Source: Flavobacteriales bacterium UBA7468 (lineage in GTDB: Bacteria; Bacteroidota; Bacteroidia; Flavobacteriales_D; Crocinitomicaceae). From it: a DNA stretch of 64,000 bases. Both the position numbers and the translations under genes were made by a program. The stretch's first letter is position 1. Every line of letters starts with the position of its first letter. Location: the NCBI GenBank assembly GCA_002478565.1, contig DLPC01000011.1, forward strand, positions 58,098 to 122,097, given 5' to 3'. The notes beneath the pieces were generated by a model. It was not told the origin of the DNA. It saw only the letters and a program-made list of their open reading frames with translations, and did not search any database. Below are positions 8,916-18,605 of the stretch, in pieces.

Positions 8916-9596
8916 ATGGATGCGTTTAGAAAAGATTGGTCCGAAATAAAAAGTAACGACAGTTGGTCCATTTTTAAAATAATGGCTGAATTTGTCGAAG
9001 CATATGACAAAATGGCCAAAGCGGGCCCTTGTGTGGCCATATTTGGATCGGCACGCACCAAAGAAAACCATCTTTTTTACCAAAAAGCTGTAGAACTCGG
9101 CGAGCGCTTAGCTAAAGTTGGGTATGGGGTCATTACAGGCGGTGGCCCCGGAATCATGGAGGCCGGAAACAAAGGTGCCAAGCAAGGTGGCGGTGTTTCT
9201 GTAGGTTTGAACATCGATCTGCCCTTCGAACAATTTCACAATCAATATATAGACAGAGATCATTTCTTGGAGTTTGATTACTTTTTTGTTCGCAAGGTCA
9301 TATTTGTCAAGTATTCACAGGCATTTGTTATTATGCCCGGAGGTTTTGGAACACTCGATGAATTTTTTGAGGCGCTCACATTAATCCAAACCAAAAAAAT
9401 TGCCCGACGTCCGATTGTCTTGTTTGGCGTAGCCTATTGGCAAGGACTTTTTGATTGGATTGAGCAAACGATGTTAGCACAACACTACATCTCAGAGACT
9501 GATTTATCCCTTTTCAAAATTACGGACGACATCGACGAAGCGGTGCAGTTCATCGATGACTTCTTTAGCTCTCATGCACTTTCTCCGAATTTCTAA
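8916..9596 (+). CDS. LOG family protein (TIGR00730)
   Basis: A 226-residue Rossmann-fold protein of the Lonely-Guy family, whose studied members release free bases from nucleoside 5'-monophosphates. The phosphoribohydrolase motifs GGGPGIMEAGNKGA (around residues 75-88) and PGGFGTLDEFFEAL (around 142-155) are both intact, with a conserved Arg in between (FDYFFVRKVIF). The ATG is 5 bp after the cyclase stop, so it is the last member of the pheS unit. The in vivo substrate cannot be told from sequence. Confidence 0.9.
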   Translation: MDAFRKDWSEIKSNDSWSIFKIMAEFVEAYDKMAKAGPCVAIFGSARTKENHLFYQKAVELGERLAKVGYGVITGGGPGIMEAGNKGAKQGGGVSVGLNIDLPFEQFHNQYIDRDHFLEFDYFFVRKVIFVKYSQAFVIMPGGFGTLDEFFEALTLIQTKKIARRPIVLFGVAYWQGLFDWIEQTMLAQHYISETDLSLFKITDDIDEAVQFIDDFFSSHALSPNF

Positions 9597-9597
9597 G

Positions 9598-9605
9598 CAT
9601 CTTTG
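9598..9605 (+). promoter_or_regulatory. possible -7 box upstream of the PASTA gene
   Basis: CATCTTTG is a one-mismatch version of TAnnTTTG, directly after the LOG stop codon and about 21 bp before the preferred ATG at 9627. It contains the TTG codon at 9603 that could otherwise be read as a start, which argues for the later ATG. Confidence 0.4.
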
Positions 9606-9626
9606 TACATTCATTCTTTTCAAACT

Positions 9627-10448
9627 ATGTTAGACAAGATCAAAAATATCCTCCGCTTAACGATACCATTCATCCGAACTAAGTTATTTTGGAAACACTT
9701 TGGTTTGGTAATACTTTTTTACTTGGTGGTTGTTTTCGGAACCATACTTTACTTAGATTTTGCCACTAATCATGGGCAAAAGATCAGGGTCCCTAATTTT
9801 GTTGGGATGTCAGGTGAAGCGGCAAAAAACAAAATCGAAGAGCTAGACCTCACATATCAAATACTCGACAGTATTTACGACCCTTCTTTACCGGAAGGTA
9901 CCGTGATTGAACAGTTGGTTGAACCAACCTCAGCCTCATGGGTTTATGTCAAGTCGGGCCGCATCATTGGTTTAAGACTTTCGAAAAGAACCCAACTGGT
10001 TGAAATGCCGAGCTTATTTCACAAACAAATTCAATTCGCTCAGAGTATTTTGGAGCAGCGTGGCCTGAGGTTTATCATCCAATACAAACCTACAGCAGAA
10101 GCCAACGGTTCAGTACTTGATCAACGCTACAAGGGCCGTAGGATCAAAGAAGGAGAGCGCTTACCAATTGGCGCTGTTGTTACTTTAATCGTAGGTCAAA
10201 ATGATGAGGGTGAACCTATTCCGTTACCAAATCTCATTGGTTTAACTATGGCCGAGGCGGGTTATATTTTTGATACTTTAGGAGTCAGTAGTTATTCATT
10301 TATCTGCCCTGATTGCTTGAATAGTCAAGATTCTTCGAGCGCAAGAATTTTTTCACAATCTCCAGAATATATTGAAGGAACCACCGTTTTTAAATCCACT
10401 CAATTTATCTTATCCATGCAAAAAGGTGGAGACGGTCAAAACCCTTAA
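9627..10448 (+). CDS. PASTA domain membrane protein
   Basis: With the ATG at 9627 the protein has 273 residues. One membrane span lies near residues 25-45, followed by three PASTA repeats: VPNFVGMSGEAAKNKIEELDL, VEMPSLFHKQIQFAQSILEQRGL and LPNLIGLTMAEAGYIFDTLGV, each ending in a strand-rich RLxxGxxVxLxx unit. There is no kinase domain, unlike Firmicutes PASTA kinases. PASTA repeats generally bind peptidoglycan or PBP partners in the periplasm; here only the localisation is safely inferred. The gene is followed after 2 bp by a T9SS cargo gene and then rluD. Confidence 0.85.
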   Translation: MLDKIKNILRLTIPFIRTKLFWKHFGLVILFYLVVVFGTILYLDFATNHGQKIRVPNFVGMSGEAAKNKIEELDLTYQILDSIYDPSLPEGTVIEQLVEPTSASWVYVKSGRIIGLRLSKRTQLVEMPSLFHKQIQFAQSILEQRGLRFIIQYKPTAEANGSVLDQRYKGRRIKEGERLPIGAVVTLIVGQNDEGEPIPLPNLIGLTMAEAGYIFDTLGVSSYSFICPDCLNSQDSSSARIFSQSPEYIEGTTVFKSTQFILSMQKGGDGQNP

Positions 10449-10450
10449 TT

Positions 10451-12667
10451 ATGCGCTTTAAAATTGCTTTTGTTTTCCTCATTCTTGGGTTTCTATCACT
10501 TGCTCAAGGGATTGAAATTGGCCCAATTATGCGCAATCTTCAGTTGGCTGCGCGCCCAAATCAACTCAAGAGTAATGCAAATCTCATTGACAGCACGTTT
10601 TTCTTTACTCCAGATACACTACAACTGCCTTTTTTTGACGATTTCTCAAGCAATAAATTTCAGAAATACACCGAAGATTTCAATGCCCCAGGGCTCACTG
10701 AGCAAGTATTTTATCAGTTATTGAATCCGCAAAATCTTCAGCCGCTGGCAAGTACGGCAGCATTTACAGATCAAGCAACTTTTAGACGCACCTATGATGT
10801 CACTACAAGTTCATATACAGATTCAATTTTTCAGACCATTGCAATCAAAGTAGGAGATTTCAGTGCATTCCCGATTGTCTATACTACCTTAGATCTCTAT
10901 CCGCCCTATTACATTTACGATACTATCGGTGTGCCGGACACACCCGATACAGTTTGGGTTCAAAATCCGAGTTATATTCAAGACGAGGCAACCATATTTT
11001 TTGCAACACTCAATGATCCGGCTGCTTTGTGGCTAGATCACCATGCCTACCACAACTATCGTTTTGCCTTTGAACCAAGGTCGCTAGGTGTTGTCACATT
11101 TGATGGACTTGATGAATTTGGTTATCCGTATGCCATCGGTACGTCGCTCACAAATACGGCAGACTACCTGCACTCTAAACCTTTAGATTTAAGCCCATAC
11201 ACTGCTGCAGACTCTCTGTATTTTTCATTTTTGGTGCAACCACAGGGTTTTGGTGATGTCCCAGAAGCGACTGACTCTCTGATCGTTGAATTCTATGCCA
11301 AAGACCTCGATCAATGGGTTTGGGTTTGGTCCATGGCGGGTGATACACTTCAGCCATTTAAAGTGGTACACATCCCAGTACTCAATGCGCAGTTTTTCAA
11401 AAAAGGTTTTCAATTCAGATTCAGAAATTACGGTGCGTTGTCTGGTTCACTCGACCATTTCCACATTGATTACGTCCATCTGCGTCCGCAATCTGATATC
11501 GCTGACACGCTTTTTAAGGATTTTGCTTGGGTATATCCAATGAATTCTTTGCTAGACACCTACACTTCCGTTCCTTGGGATCATTACAAAGCGAGCACAA
11601 CAAATAGAATGTCAAGCGCTGTGTCTGTCTCAATCCACAATGGTAGTGCAAATGCTGAAAACAATAGTACAGCTGGGCAAATCAGTTACAGCTACAATGG
11701 TACTTTAGAAGCAGCGGGCGGTTTGCCTGGGTTCATTTTATCTAACGGAGCGCTCAATTATGCCCCTCAAACAACCTACAATTCCAATCATGACATGACA
11801 CCAATTCCCTTCGATATTAATTATCCAGGGAATGAACAGGTATTTAGGGTAAAAGGCACAATAGCCGCACAGTTTCCGAATCTTCCACTGAATGACACAA
11901 CGGGTTTCTATCAAAGTTTTTCAAATTATTACAGCTATGACGACGGTAGTGCAGAGGCTGCTTTTGGTCCAACAGGTGCTCAAGCAAGATTAGCTGTTCA
12001 ATTTGATGCTTACGAAGCCGATTCACTCGTTGGGCTTGCTTTACATTTTGTGCCTTCTGTAAACGATGTGAGTTCTAAATTATTTCTGATTAGTGTTTGG
12101 TCTAATGAAAATGGACATCCTGGTCAGTTGCTCTATGAAGACGACGTTTTCTTTCCTAGAATGCCAACTTACGGCAATGACCGAGATGTCTTCATCAATT
12201 ATTTCTTTGCAGACACCCAAAAAGTCAGTGTGCCGGCTTCATTCTTCGTAGGCTGGAGGCAGCTCGACCCTGAGCGTTTAAACTTGGGTCTCGATCGCAA
12301 TATTGACCACTCAAACAAAGTTCAGTACAGTGTTGACGGCGGGTTTACGTGGTATACTTCTCCGTTCGAGGGTTCTGCCATGCTCAGGCCAATTTTTTCA
12401 ACCGCATTAGATGCCAGTTTGGGCATTGATTCGCCACTTTCAGCAATACCAACTTGGAGTTGTTATCCGAACCCGAGCGCTGGCGAAGTTCACGTGGTGG
12501 TGCCACAACAATTCGAAAATCAGCTCATTCAAATCATTAATTTGCAAGGTCAAGTTGTGGGGCAGGCCGAGGACTTAATTATCCATACTGAAGCGCTACC
12601 TGAGGGTATTTATATGCTGCACTGCTTGGGTACGAACCTAGCCCCTCTTAAACTTGTGGTCCGATGA
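10451..12667 (+). CDS. T9SS type A sorting domain-containing secreted protein
   Basis: A 738-residue secreted protein with a signal peptide (residues 1-19). The body is rich in Asp, Ser, Thr and aromatic residues and has no catalytic motif that I recognise. The last ~75 residues (SCYPNPSAGEVHVVVP, IQIINLQGQVVGQ, EALPEGIYMLHC, KLVVR) are the type A C-terminal sorting domain: PNP start, an 'xxGQVV' strand, 'GIYxL' and a basic end. It should be exported by T9SS and attached to or released from the surface. It is sandwiched between the PASTA gene (2 bp gap) and rluD (4 bp overlap). Confidence 0.85.
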   Translation: MRFKIAFVFLILGFLSLAQGIEIGPIMRNLQLAARPNQLKSNANLIDSTFFFTPDTLQLPFFDDFSSNKFQKYTEDFNAPGLTEQVFYQLLNPQNLQPLASTAAFTDQATFRRTYDVTTSSYTDSIFQTIAIKVGDFSAFPIVYTTLDLYPPYYIYDTIGVPDTPDTVWVQNPSYIQDEATIFFATLNDPAALWLDHHAYHNYRFAFEPRSLGVVTFDGLDEFGYPYAIGTSLTNTADYLHSKPLDLSPYTAADSLYFSFLVQPQGFGDVPEATDSLIVEFYAKDLDQWVWVWSMAGDTLQPFKVVHIPVLNAQFFKKGFQFRFRNYGALSGSLDHFHIDYVHLRPQSDIADTLFKDFAWVYPMNSLLDTYTSVPWDHYKASTTNRMSSAVSVSIHNGSANAENNSTAGQISYSYNGTLEAAGGLPGFILSNGALNYAPQTTYNSNHDMTPIPFDINYPGNEQVFRVKGTIAAQFPNLPLNDTTGFYQSFSNYYSYDDGSAEAAFGPTGAQARLAVQFDAYEADSLVGLALHFVPSVNDVSSKLFLISVWSNENGHPGQLLYEDDVFFPRMPTYGNDRDVFINYFFADTQKVSVPASFFVGWRQLDPERLNLGLDRNIDHSNKVQYSVDGGFTWYTSPFEGSAMLRPIFSTALDASLGIDSPLSAIPTWSCYPNPSAGEVHVVVPQQFENQLIQIINLQGQVVGQAEDLIIHTEALPEGIYMLHCLGTNLAPLKLVVR

Positions 12668-13707
12668 GTGACGCCCAACAACCCGACCTCGAATTAGAGG
12701 AAGCAGAAGCAGATTTATTTGAACATCACCGTTTCAAAGCTGACCCTGGTCAGGAGGTGGTCCGCATCGATAAATTCTTGATGGACCGCATGGCGGATAC
12801 CTCAAGAAATAAAATCCAAATTGCTGCAAAAAATGGGAACATTCATGTCAACGGGCAAGCAGTTAAGCAAAATTACCGCGTCAAACCCGGCGATGACATA
12901 GCCATTGTTTTACCGTATCCAGTCCGTGAAATAGAACTCATTGCCCAAGACATTCCGCTAGAAATTGTCTACGAAGATGCAGATTGTTTGGTGGTTAATA
13001 AACCAGCCAATATGGTCGTGCATCCAGGCTATGGAAACTATAGCGGCACTATGGTAAATGCGCTGGTTTATCATTTTGAAAACCTTCCAACCAGGCCAAA
13101 AGACTATTTTGGAAGACCAGGCTTAGTTCATAGAATTGACAAGCATACAACGGGCCTTTTAGTAGTGGCAAAAACTGAAATCGCACTCAATGATTTGGCC
13201 AAACAATTCTATGACCGCACTACCGAGCGACGCTATTTAGCACTCGTTTGGGGTGATGTCCAAGCAGATGGCACGGTAGAGGGCCACATTGGCCGCTCGC
13301 TCAAAAACCGAAAAGTGATGACGGTTTTTCCCGACGGTGAATATGGTAAGCCAGCTATAACACATTACAAAGTCGTGGAGCGTTTTGGTTATGTAACCTT
13401 GATTGAGTGCAAGTTAGAGACAGGTCGTACGCATCAGATCAGGGCACACATGCAGCATATCGGGCATCCACTTTTCAATGACTTGGAATACGGTGGCGAT
13501 CGTATTTTGAAAGGCACTAAATCTGCGGCTTATGAAAAATTCATGGCCAATAATTTTGATTTACTCCCTGGGCAAGCGCTGCATGCCAAAACTTTGGGCT
13601 TCATTCAGCCGAGCACGAAAAAATATTTAGAGTTTGATTCTGAGCTTCCTATGGGATTTCAGCGTTTGTTGGAACGCTGGCGAACCTATTGTTCGGATTT
13701 TAAATAA
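12664..13707 (+). CDS. rluD: ribosomal large subunit pseudouridine synthase, RluA/RluD family
   Basis: A 347-residue enzyme converting uridine to pseudouridine, probably in 23S rRNA. An acidic N-terminal tail (residues 1-30) precedes an S4 RNA-binding domain (~33-95, RIDKFLMDRMADTSRNKIQ). The catalytic motif GRPGLVHRIDKHTTG carries the nucleophilic Asp at residue 159. The later motifs ETGRTHQIRAHMQHIGHPL and QALHAKTLGF are intact. The S4 domain favours RluD over RluA. It overlaps the preceding T9SS gene by 4 bp (ATGA), a coupling without obvious functional logic. Confidence 0.93.
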   Translation: MSDAQQPDLELEEAEADLFEHHRFKADPGQEVVRIDKFLMDRMADTSRNKIQIAAKNGNIHVNGQAVKQNYRVKPGDDIAIVLPYPVREIELIAQDIPLEIVYEDADCLVVNKPANMVVHPGYGNYSGTMVNALVYHFENLPTRPKDYFGRPGLVHRIDKHTTGLLVVAKTEIALNDLAKQFYDRTTERRYLALVWGDVQADGTVEGHIGRSLKNRKVMTVFPDGEYGKPAITHYKVVERFGYVTLIECKLETGRTHQIRAHMQHIGHPLFNDLEYGGDRILKGTKSAAYEKFMANNFDLLPGQALHAKTLGFIQPSTKKYLEFDSELPMGFQRLLERWRTYCSDFK

Positions 13708-13715
13708 AATTTCTC

Positions 13716-13723
13716 TATTTTTG
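13716..13723 (+). promoter_or_regulatory. promoter -7 box of the OmpA/PorE-like gene
   Basis: TATTTTTG matches TAnnTTTG exactly, 35 bp before the ATG at 13759, just after the rluD stop. The upstream TTG element is not well placed. Confidence 0.5.
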
Positions 13724-13758
13724 CTTTCCTTGGTTTAACCAAGCTAAAACTACGCTTT

Positions 13759-15900
13759 ATGAAACAACTATTCATTGTCGCAATTTTAACATTATTTACT
13801 GCGTCGGTAAGCTTTGCTCAAACTCAGCCAGACCCGAAATTTGTGCGCCAAGCCAATGAAGTTTTTAACTCTGGAAATTATTTTGAAGCAATCAATGTCT
13901 GTCAAGATGCCTACAAAAAATTAGGATCTCGTGGTTCGCTTCGTCAAAAGGGTGATATGGCATTCAAAGTTGCTGAATCTTACCGAGCCATTGAAATGTT
14001 TGACAAAGCCAATGAGTGGTATGGAACCTGTATTGAATTGAAGTATTTCGATGTTGTACCTGAAGTATATTACTACAAAGGTGACATGCAGCGCATGATG
14101 AAAGATTTTGACAATGCCCTCAAAAGTTACCGAGAATACAAAAGAATTGCGCCAAACTCTCGCACCAAAGAATTGGCTGATGTCATGATGGCTTGTGAGA
14201 AATACAAAGGCTTTGATGATTTTGAATCATCAAAACTCGTTGTCAAATCTGAAGCTAAAATCAACACCAAGCAGATGGACATGGCGCCGTCTTTCATGGA
14301 CAAAAAGGGTAAAGTGATTGTATTCAGCTCCTCTCGAGATGAAAGTACAGGTGCCAAAAGAGACCCTATTTCAGGAGAAAAATACATGGACCTTTACGTT
14401 GCTGAGTACGACGTTAACGGTAATCCAACAAACGTCAAATCTTTGGATACTAAAGGGGTGGTAAACACAACACAAAACGAAGGATCCGCTTGTTTCGATT
14501 CCAAGAGAAAAGCAATCTACTTCACGCGTTGTCCAAATGCAGAAAAAATGGATCTCGGTTGTCAGATCTGGACTGCAGTATACAGCGGTGACGAATTTGA
14601 CGATCCAAAAGAAATCAAACTCACGACCTCCGATACCATTTCTGTTGGTCATCCTTGCCTATCACCAGATGATCAAATGCTCATTTTTGCATCTGACATG
14701 AGAGATAACGGAAAAGGTGAAAAATCTTTTGGTGGTCGTGACCTCTGGTATGTAAACTTTGACAAAAGAAACAAAACCTGGGATTCAGTTCCGCACAACA
14801 TGGGCGCTATGTTCAACACAGTTGGCAACGAACTCTTCCCTTCTATTGGTCCGAACGGCCAACTTTATTTTGCATCAGATGGTCTTCCAGGAATTGGGGG
14901 CCTTGATATCTTTGTTGCGCAAAAAGAAGAAGGTACCAACAAATGGACTGGCGTTAAAAACATGGGCTTCCCATTCAATTCGGAAGGCAATGACTACGCG
15001 ATGTCAGATTTCGATGGCAAATCTGGTTTCTTCACCTCAGAACGCAAGACAACCAGCAATCAAGAATACGCACCAGATATCTGGAGTTTCAATACACCGC
15101 CAAACTTATTTGACCTCAGAGTTACTGTCTATGAGTCAGGCAAAAAGTCCAAGAAACTAGAGGGTGCTAAAGTTTATGTGACTGTTAGTGATGGTACTCA
15201 GTGGGAGGGCGTTACTGATGCGAAAGGAAAAATCATTTGGAAAGACCGTGCAGATAAAAAAGGCCGTTATATTTTAGCGGGCAAAGAATACACACTTAAG
15301 GCTGAAAAAGAAGGTTTCTACGAAGACAAAAAAGGAGCAAAACTTTCAACAGTTGGTCTTGAGCAAAGTCAAAGCTTCATTATCGAAATGCCATTATTGC
15401 CTGTGGGTGTCATCCGCACACCAGAAGTGCGCTATGTTTTCGATCAGTGGGTATTTATCAACGATGCCTCATGTATGTCTCTTGACTCATTGAAGTTCCT
15501 CGATAGTATGCTCAAAGAATATCCAAACATTACCATTGATTTATTCTCTCATACAGATGCACGTGGTGGCGATGTTCGCAACCAAGTATTATCCGAAAAC
15601 CGCGCAAAAGCTGTTTACAAGCATTTAGTAGAGACATGTGGTATTGATCCACGCAGAATTCGCCCGATTGGTCGCGGTGAGGCTGAGCCAGCTACTTGGG
15701 TAGATGAAAATGGCCAGACTGTCGTGCTTACTGAAGACTACATCAATCAGTTCAAAACAACGGACAAAGCGAAGTTTGAAATGTTACACACGATAAACCG
15801 CCGCACAACTGCCAAGATCACGAGTACAACCTTTGATCCTGCAACAGCGCCGGCACCAAATCCTGAATTCACTAAGTTTAAACCACTTCCAAGATTATAA
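13759..15900 (+). CDS. OmpA family protein with TPR and PD40 repeats (PorE-like)
   Basis: A 713-residue periplasmic or outer-membrane protein. The signal peptide is residues 1-20 (ends SFAQ). Then follow TPR-like helices (~25-150), a WD40/PD40-like beta-propeller (~165-450, with GGRDLWYV and GGLDIFVA repeats and SPDDQMLIFASD), a carboxypeptidase-regulatory-like domain (~455-545) and an OmpA_C peptidoglycan-binding domain (~560-690, FSHTDARGG, LSENRAKAVYKHLV, IRPIGRGEAEP). This order is that of PorE, a T9SS component, although the typical PorE is a lipoprotein and this one has no lipobox; it may be a paralogue. It has its own promoter and terminator. Confidence 0.85.
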   Translation: MKQLFIVAILTLFTASVSFAQTQPDPKFVRQANEVFNSGNYFEAINVCQDAYKKLGSRGSLRQKGDMAFKVAESYRAIEMFDKANEWYGTCIELKYFDVVPEVYYYKGDMQRMMKDFDNALKSYREYKRIAPNSRTKELADVMMACEKYKGFDDFESSKLVVKSEAKINTKQMDMAPSFMDKKGKVIVFSSSRDESTGAKRDPISGEKYMDLYVAEYDVNGNPTNVKSLDTKGVVNTTQNEGSACFDSKRKAIYFTRCPNAEKMDLGCQIWTAVYSGDEFDDPKEIKLTTSDTISVGHPCLSPDDQMLIFASDMRDNGKGEKSFGGRDLWYVNFDKRNKTWDSVPHNMGAMFNTVGNELFPSIGPNGQLYFASDGLPGIGGLDIFVAQKEEGTNKWTGVKNMGFPFNSEGNDYAMSDFDGKSGFFTSERKTTSNQEYAPDIWSFNTPPNLFDLRVTVYESGKKSKKLEGAKVYVTVSDGTQWEGVTDAKGKIIWKDRADKKGRYILAGKEYTLKAEKEGFYEDKKGAKLSTVGLEQSQSFIIEMPLLPVGVIRTPEVRYVFDQWVFINDASCMSLDSLKFLDSMLKEYPNITIDLFSHTDARGGDVRNQVLSENRAKAVYKHLVETCGIDPRRIRPIGRGEAEPATWVDENGQTVVLTEDYINQFKTTDKAKFEMLHTINRRTTAKITSTTFDPATAPAPNPEFTKFKPLPRL

Positions 15901-15904
15901 TCTT

Positions 15905-15932
15905 AAAGGCGTCGAAAGGCGCCTTTTCTTTT
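15905..15932 (+). terminator. intrinsic terminator after the OmpA/PorE-like gene
   Basis: AAAGGCGTC, a GAAA tetraloop and GGCGCCTTT form a 9-bp stem with one T-G pair, followed by TTTTCTTTT. It begins 5 bp after the stop codon. Confidence 0.9.
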
Positions 15933-15937
15933 GAGCG

Positions 15938-16177
15938 ATGAGAAGGCTACTACAAAAAGTTGTTTTTTTCTTTGAATTACAATCATTTGGGGTCTGCGAA
16001 TGGTGGGCTCGTCGTTTGGGAATACGCACTAATAAAGTGCGTTTGGGATTCATCTACCTGAGCTTCTTGGGGCTGGGTTCGCCAGTATTGCTTTACCTTA
16101 TTATGGCCTGGATTCTCGAACACAAACATTATTTTAAATTTCAAGCGAAACGCAAACATTCAATCTGGGACTTATGA
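15938..16177 (+). CDS. PspC domain protein
   Basis: A 79-residue small membrane protein. The core SFGVCEWWARRLGIRTNKVRLGFIYLSFLGLGSPVLLYLIMAWIL is a PspC domain: an N-terminal amphipathic segment followed by one hydrophobic hairpin. PspC proteins sense or protect the inner membrane under stress; no pspA or sensor partner is adjacent. The stop overlaps the ATG of the next gene by 4 bp (ATGA), suggesting translational coupling with the RmlD-like reductase. Confidence 0.8.
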   Translation: MRRLLQKVVFFFELQSFGVCEWWARRLGIRTNKVRLGFIYLSFLGLGSPVLLYLIMAWILEHKHYFKFQAKRKHSIWDL

Positions 16178-17058
16178 GAATCCTCATCACAGGTAGCAAT
16201 GGTCTATTGGGCCAAAAAGTTGTAGACCTTTGCCTTTCTAAAGGGCTGCCATTTTTAGCAACATCTAGCGGCGAGAATCGCTACAGTAAATGCCCGGATA
16301 GCCAATATCAAACCTTAGACATCACAGACGAAGCCAATATCAAGGTAGTTTTCGATCAATATTTGCCTACTCATATTATTCATACTGCAGCTATGACTAA
16401 CGTTGACGCCTGTGAAGCACAACCTGAAGCCTGTGACCTCGTCAATCGCCAGGCAGTCTACATGCTAGCCAAGGCAAGCCTGGCAATAGGGGCGCACTTT
16501 CAGCTCTTATCTACGGACTTCGTTTTTGATGGCGAAGCTGGCCCTTACAAAGAGACAGACCAACCAAATCCTTTGAGTGTTTATGCGCGTTCTAAATATG
16601 AAGCAGAGCAATTACTTCAAGAGGTAGATGGTTTAAATTATTCAATAGTACGGACAATAATTGTGTATGGTCAGGGGGAACAACTTTCTCGGTCTAATTT
16701 GATTTTATGGGCAAAAGAGGCACTACAAGAAGGCAAACCATTGAATATTGTCGACGATCAATTTAGAGCGCCAACCTGGGCCGATGATCTCGCATGGGCA
16801 TGCGTGCGTATTTGTGAAATGGAACAAACGGGTATCTTTCATATCAGTGGCCCTGAAACCATTTCTATTTACGATATCGTCTTGAGGGTTGCTGCATATT
16901 ACCAACTTCCTACAGACCAAATTACCAGATTAAAAAGTAATACTTTGAATCAGGCAGCGAAAAGGCCCCCTAGAACAGGATTTATTTTAGATAAGGCGAT
17001 GCGCACTTTAAATTACAAGCCACACACCTTAGAGGAAACTTTTGCGCTGTTAAACTAG
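16174..17058 (+). CDS. RmlD-like dTDP-4-dehydrorhamnose reductase / SDR oxidoreductase
   Basis: A 294-residue extended SDR enzyme. The NAD(P)-binding motif is TGSNGLLGQ (residues 6-14), the catalytic Ser/Thr is in LLSTDFVFDG (113-114), and the YxxxK pair is Tyr137/Lys141. The closest family is RmlD (NAD-dependent sugar reductase), but no rmlA/B/C genes are nearby, so the substrate may be another nucleotide sugar. The C-terminal PPRTGFILDKAMRTLNYKP is typical of RmlD-type proteins. The gene overlaps the PspC gene by 4 bp upstream. Confidence 0.85.
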   Translation: MRILITGSNGLLGQKVVDLCLSKGLPFLATSSGENRYSKCPDSQYQTLDITDEANIKVVFDQYLPTHIIHTAAMTNVDACEAQPEACDLVNRQAVYMLAKASLAIGAHFQLLSTDFVFDGEAGPYKETDQPNPLSVYARSKYEAEQLLQEVDGLNYSIVRTIIVYGQGEQLSRSNLILWAKEALQEGKPLNIVDDQFRAPTWADDLAWACVRICEMEQTGIFHISGPETISIYDIVLRVAAYYQLPTDQITRLKSNTLNQAAKRPPRTGFILDKAMRTLNYKPHTLEETFALLN

Positions 17059-17065
17059 AAAAAAT

Positions 17066-17073
17066 TATCTTTA
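17066..17073 (+). promoter_or_regulatory. promoter for the amino-acid permease pair
   Basis: TATCTTTA (one mismatch to TAnnTTTG) with TTTG at 17041-17044, a 21-bp spacer, and the ATG 20 bp downstream at 17094. Confidence 0.5.
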
Positions 17074-17093
17074 ACTAAATTAAACTATATACT

Positions 17094-18605
17094 ATGAGCG
17101 TTTGGCGTAAGAAACCAGTTAGTCATTTTGAACGAGACATGAAAAAAAATGACCTCAACCGAGTTTTAGGTCGTTGGGGTTTAACATCTTTAGGGATTGG
17201 TGCAATTATCGGGGGTGGAATTTTCACCTTGACAGGAATTGCTGCGCATGACCACGCTGGCCCAGCCTTGGCCTTATCTTTTGTCATTGCAGGTGTAGGT
17301 TGCCTTTTTGCTTCCTTGTGTTATGCTGAGTTTTCTTCCATCTTGCCAGTAGAAGGATCTGCCTATGCGTATTCTTACGGAACAATGGGTGAGCTTTTCG
17401 CTTGGATTATTGGTTGGAACCTTATTTTGGAGTACATGATGGGTGCCACCACCGTGGCTGTTGCCTGGAGTGGTTATTTTGAAAAGTTATTGCATCAATT
17501 TGGAATTGACCCACCTATGTGGCTCATGAACGATCCTGTTACTGCAGCAGAGAAAGCACAGCAAGCGGGAATTGCCGCCCCAGATTTCGCTTTTAACTTA
17601 CCTGCGTTTTTAATTACATGGGTTGTGACATCTATCCTTATCAAGGGTATTAAAGAAGCGGCAAAAACAAATAACCTCATCGTGATCCTTAAAGTAGCTG
17701 TTGTACTATTTGTAATCTTTGTAGGCTTCTTCTTTATTGACACAGACAATTACGTCCCTTTTATTCCTGAGACGGTTACAAACCCTGATGGCTCTACTTC
17801 TTTCGGTTGGTCGGGTGTCGTAACTGCTGCCACCATTGTTTTCTTTGCTTACATTGGTTTTGATGCGGTTTCTACCCAAGCAGGGGAGGCCATCAACCCT
17901 AAAAAAGACGTTCCATTTGCAATCATTATGTCATTGGTCATCTGTACAATACTTTACATTGTAGTTTCTTTGGTGCTAACAGGTATGGTTCCATACAACC
18001 AACTTGATATCAAAGCGCCGGTGGCTTCCGCTTTCGAAGGTGTCGGGATGCCATGGGCAACCGTCATGATTACCATTGCGGCAGTTGCGGGTTTAACATC
18101 AGTCATGCTTGTAATGATGTTAGGTCAGACGCGTATTTTCTTAGGGATGGCTAAAGATGGCTTGTTGCCTTTCAATATCTTTGGAAAAGTCCACGAAACC
18201 TATAAAACCCCTTACAGAAGTACCATTTTAGTCGGAGCAGTCATTTCCATTGTTGCTGCCGTGACACCTATCGACAAAGTTTCTGAAATGTGTTCGATGG
18301 GAACATTACTTGCATTTGCCATGATTTCTATCGCCGTTTTAATCATGCGCATCAAACAACCAGAATTAGAGCGTCCTTTCAAAACTCCGGCCGTTTGGTT
18401 TGTAGCCATTGCAGGTGCCGCGTTTAATTTTGGCCTCATGTATTTTGTGCGTCCAGACACATGGGTTGCATTTATAATTTGGTCTACATTAGGGCTCATT
18501 GTCTATTTCCTATACTCTCGTAAGCACAGCCACCTCAACGATTACGCTTTTGAAGAGTCTTTGAAAGGACACGACGCCATTGTTAATGCTTCGGAAGAAG
18601 ATTAA
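17094..18605 (+). CDS. APC family amino-acid permease (cationic amino-acid transporter type)
   Basis: A 503-residue inner-membrane protein with about 12-14 hydrophobic spans. The first span carries the APC substrate-site motif GIGAIIGGGIFTLTG (residues ~35-50). A long loop with TAAEKAQQAG lies between early spans. The phrase GFDAVSTQAGEAINPKKDVPFAI is typical of the CAT-like subgroup (2.A.3.3). It probably imports amino acids by proton symport; the substrate cannot be read from sequence. Its TAA overlaps the next gene's ATG by 1 bp (TAATG), and the partner is a different APC subfamily. Confidence 0.9.
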   Translation: MSVWRKKPVSHFERDMKKNDLNRVLGRWGLTSLGIGAIIGGGIFTLTGIAAHDHAGPALALSFVIAGVGCLFASLCYAEFSSILPVEGSAYAYSYGTMGELFAWIIGWNLILEYMMGATTVAVAWSGYFEKLLHQFGIDPPMWLMNDPVTAAEKAQQAGIAAPDFAFNLPAFLITWVVTSILIKGIKEAAKTNNLIVILKVAVVLFVIFVGFFFIDTDNYVPFIPETVTNPDGSTSFGWSGVVTAATIVFFAYIGFDAVSTQAGEAINPKKDVPFAIIMSLVICTILYIVVSLVLTGMVPYNQLDIKAPVASAFEGVGMPWATVMITIAAVAGLTSVMLVMMLGQTRIFLGMAKDGLLPFNIFGKVHETYKTPYRSTILVGAVISIVAAVTPIDKVSEMCSMGTLLAFAMISIAVLIMRIKQPELERPFKTPAVWFVAIAGAAFNFGLMYFVRPDTWVAFIIWSTLGLIVYFLYSRKHSHLNDYAFEESLKGHDAIVNASEED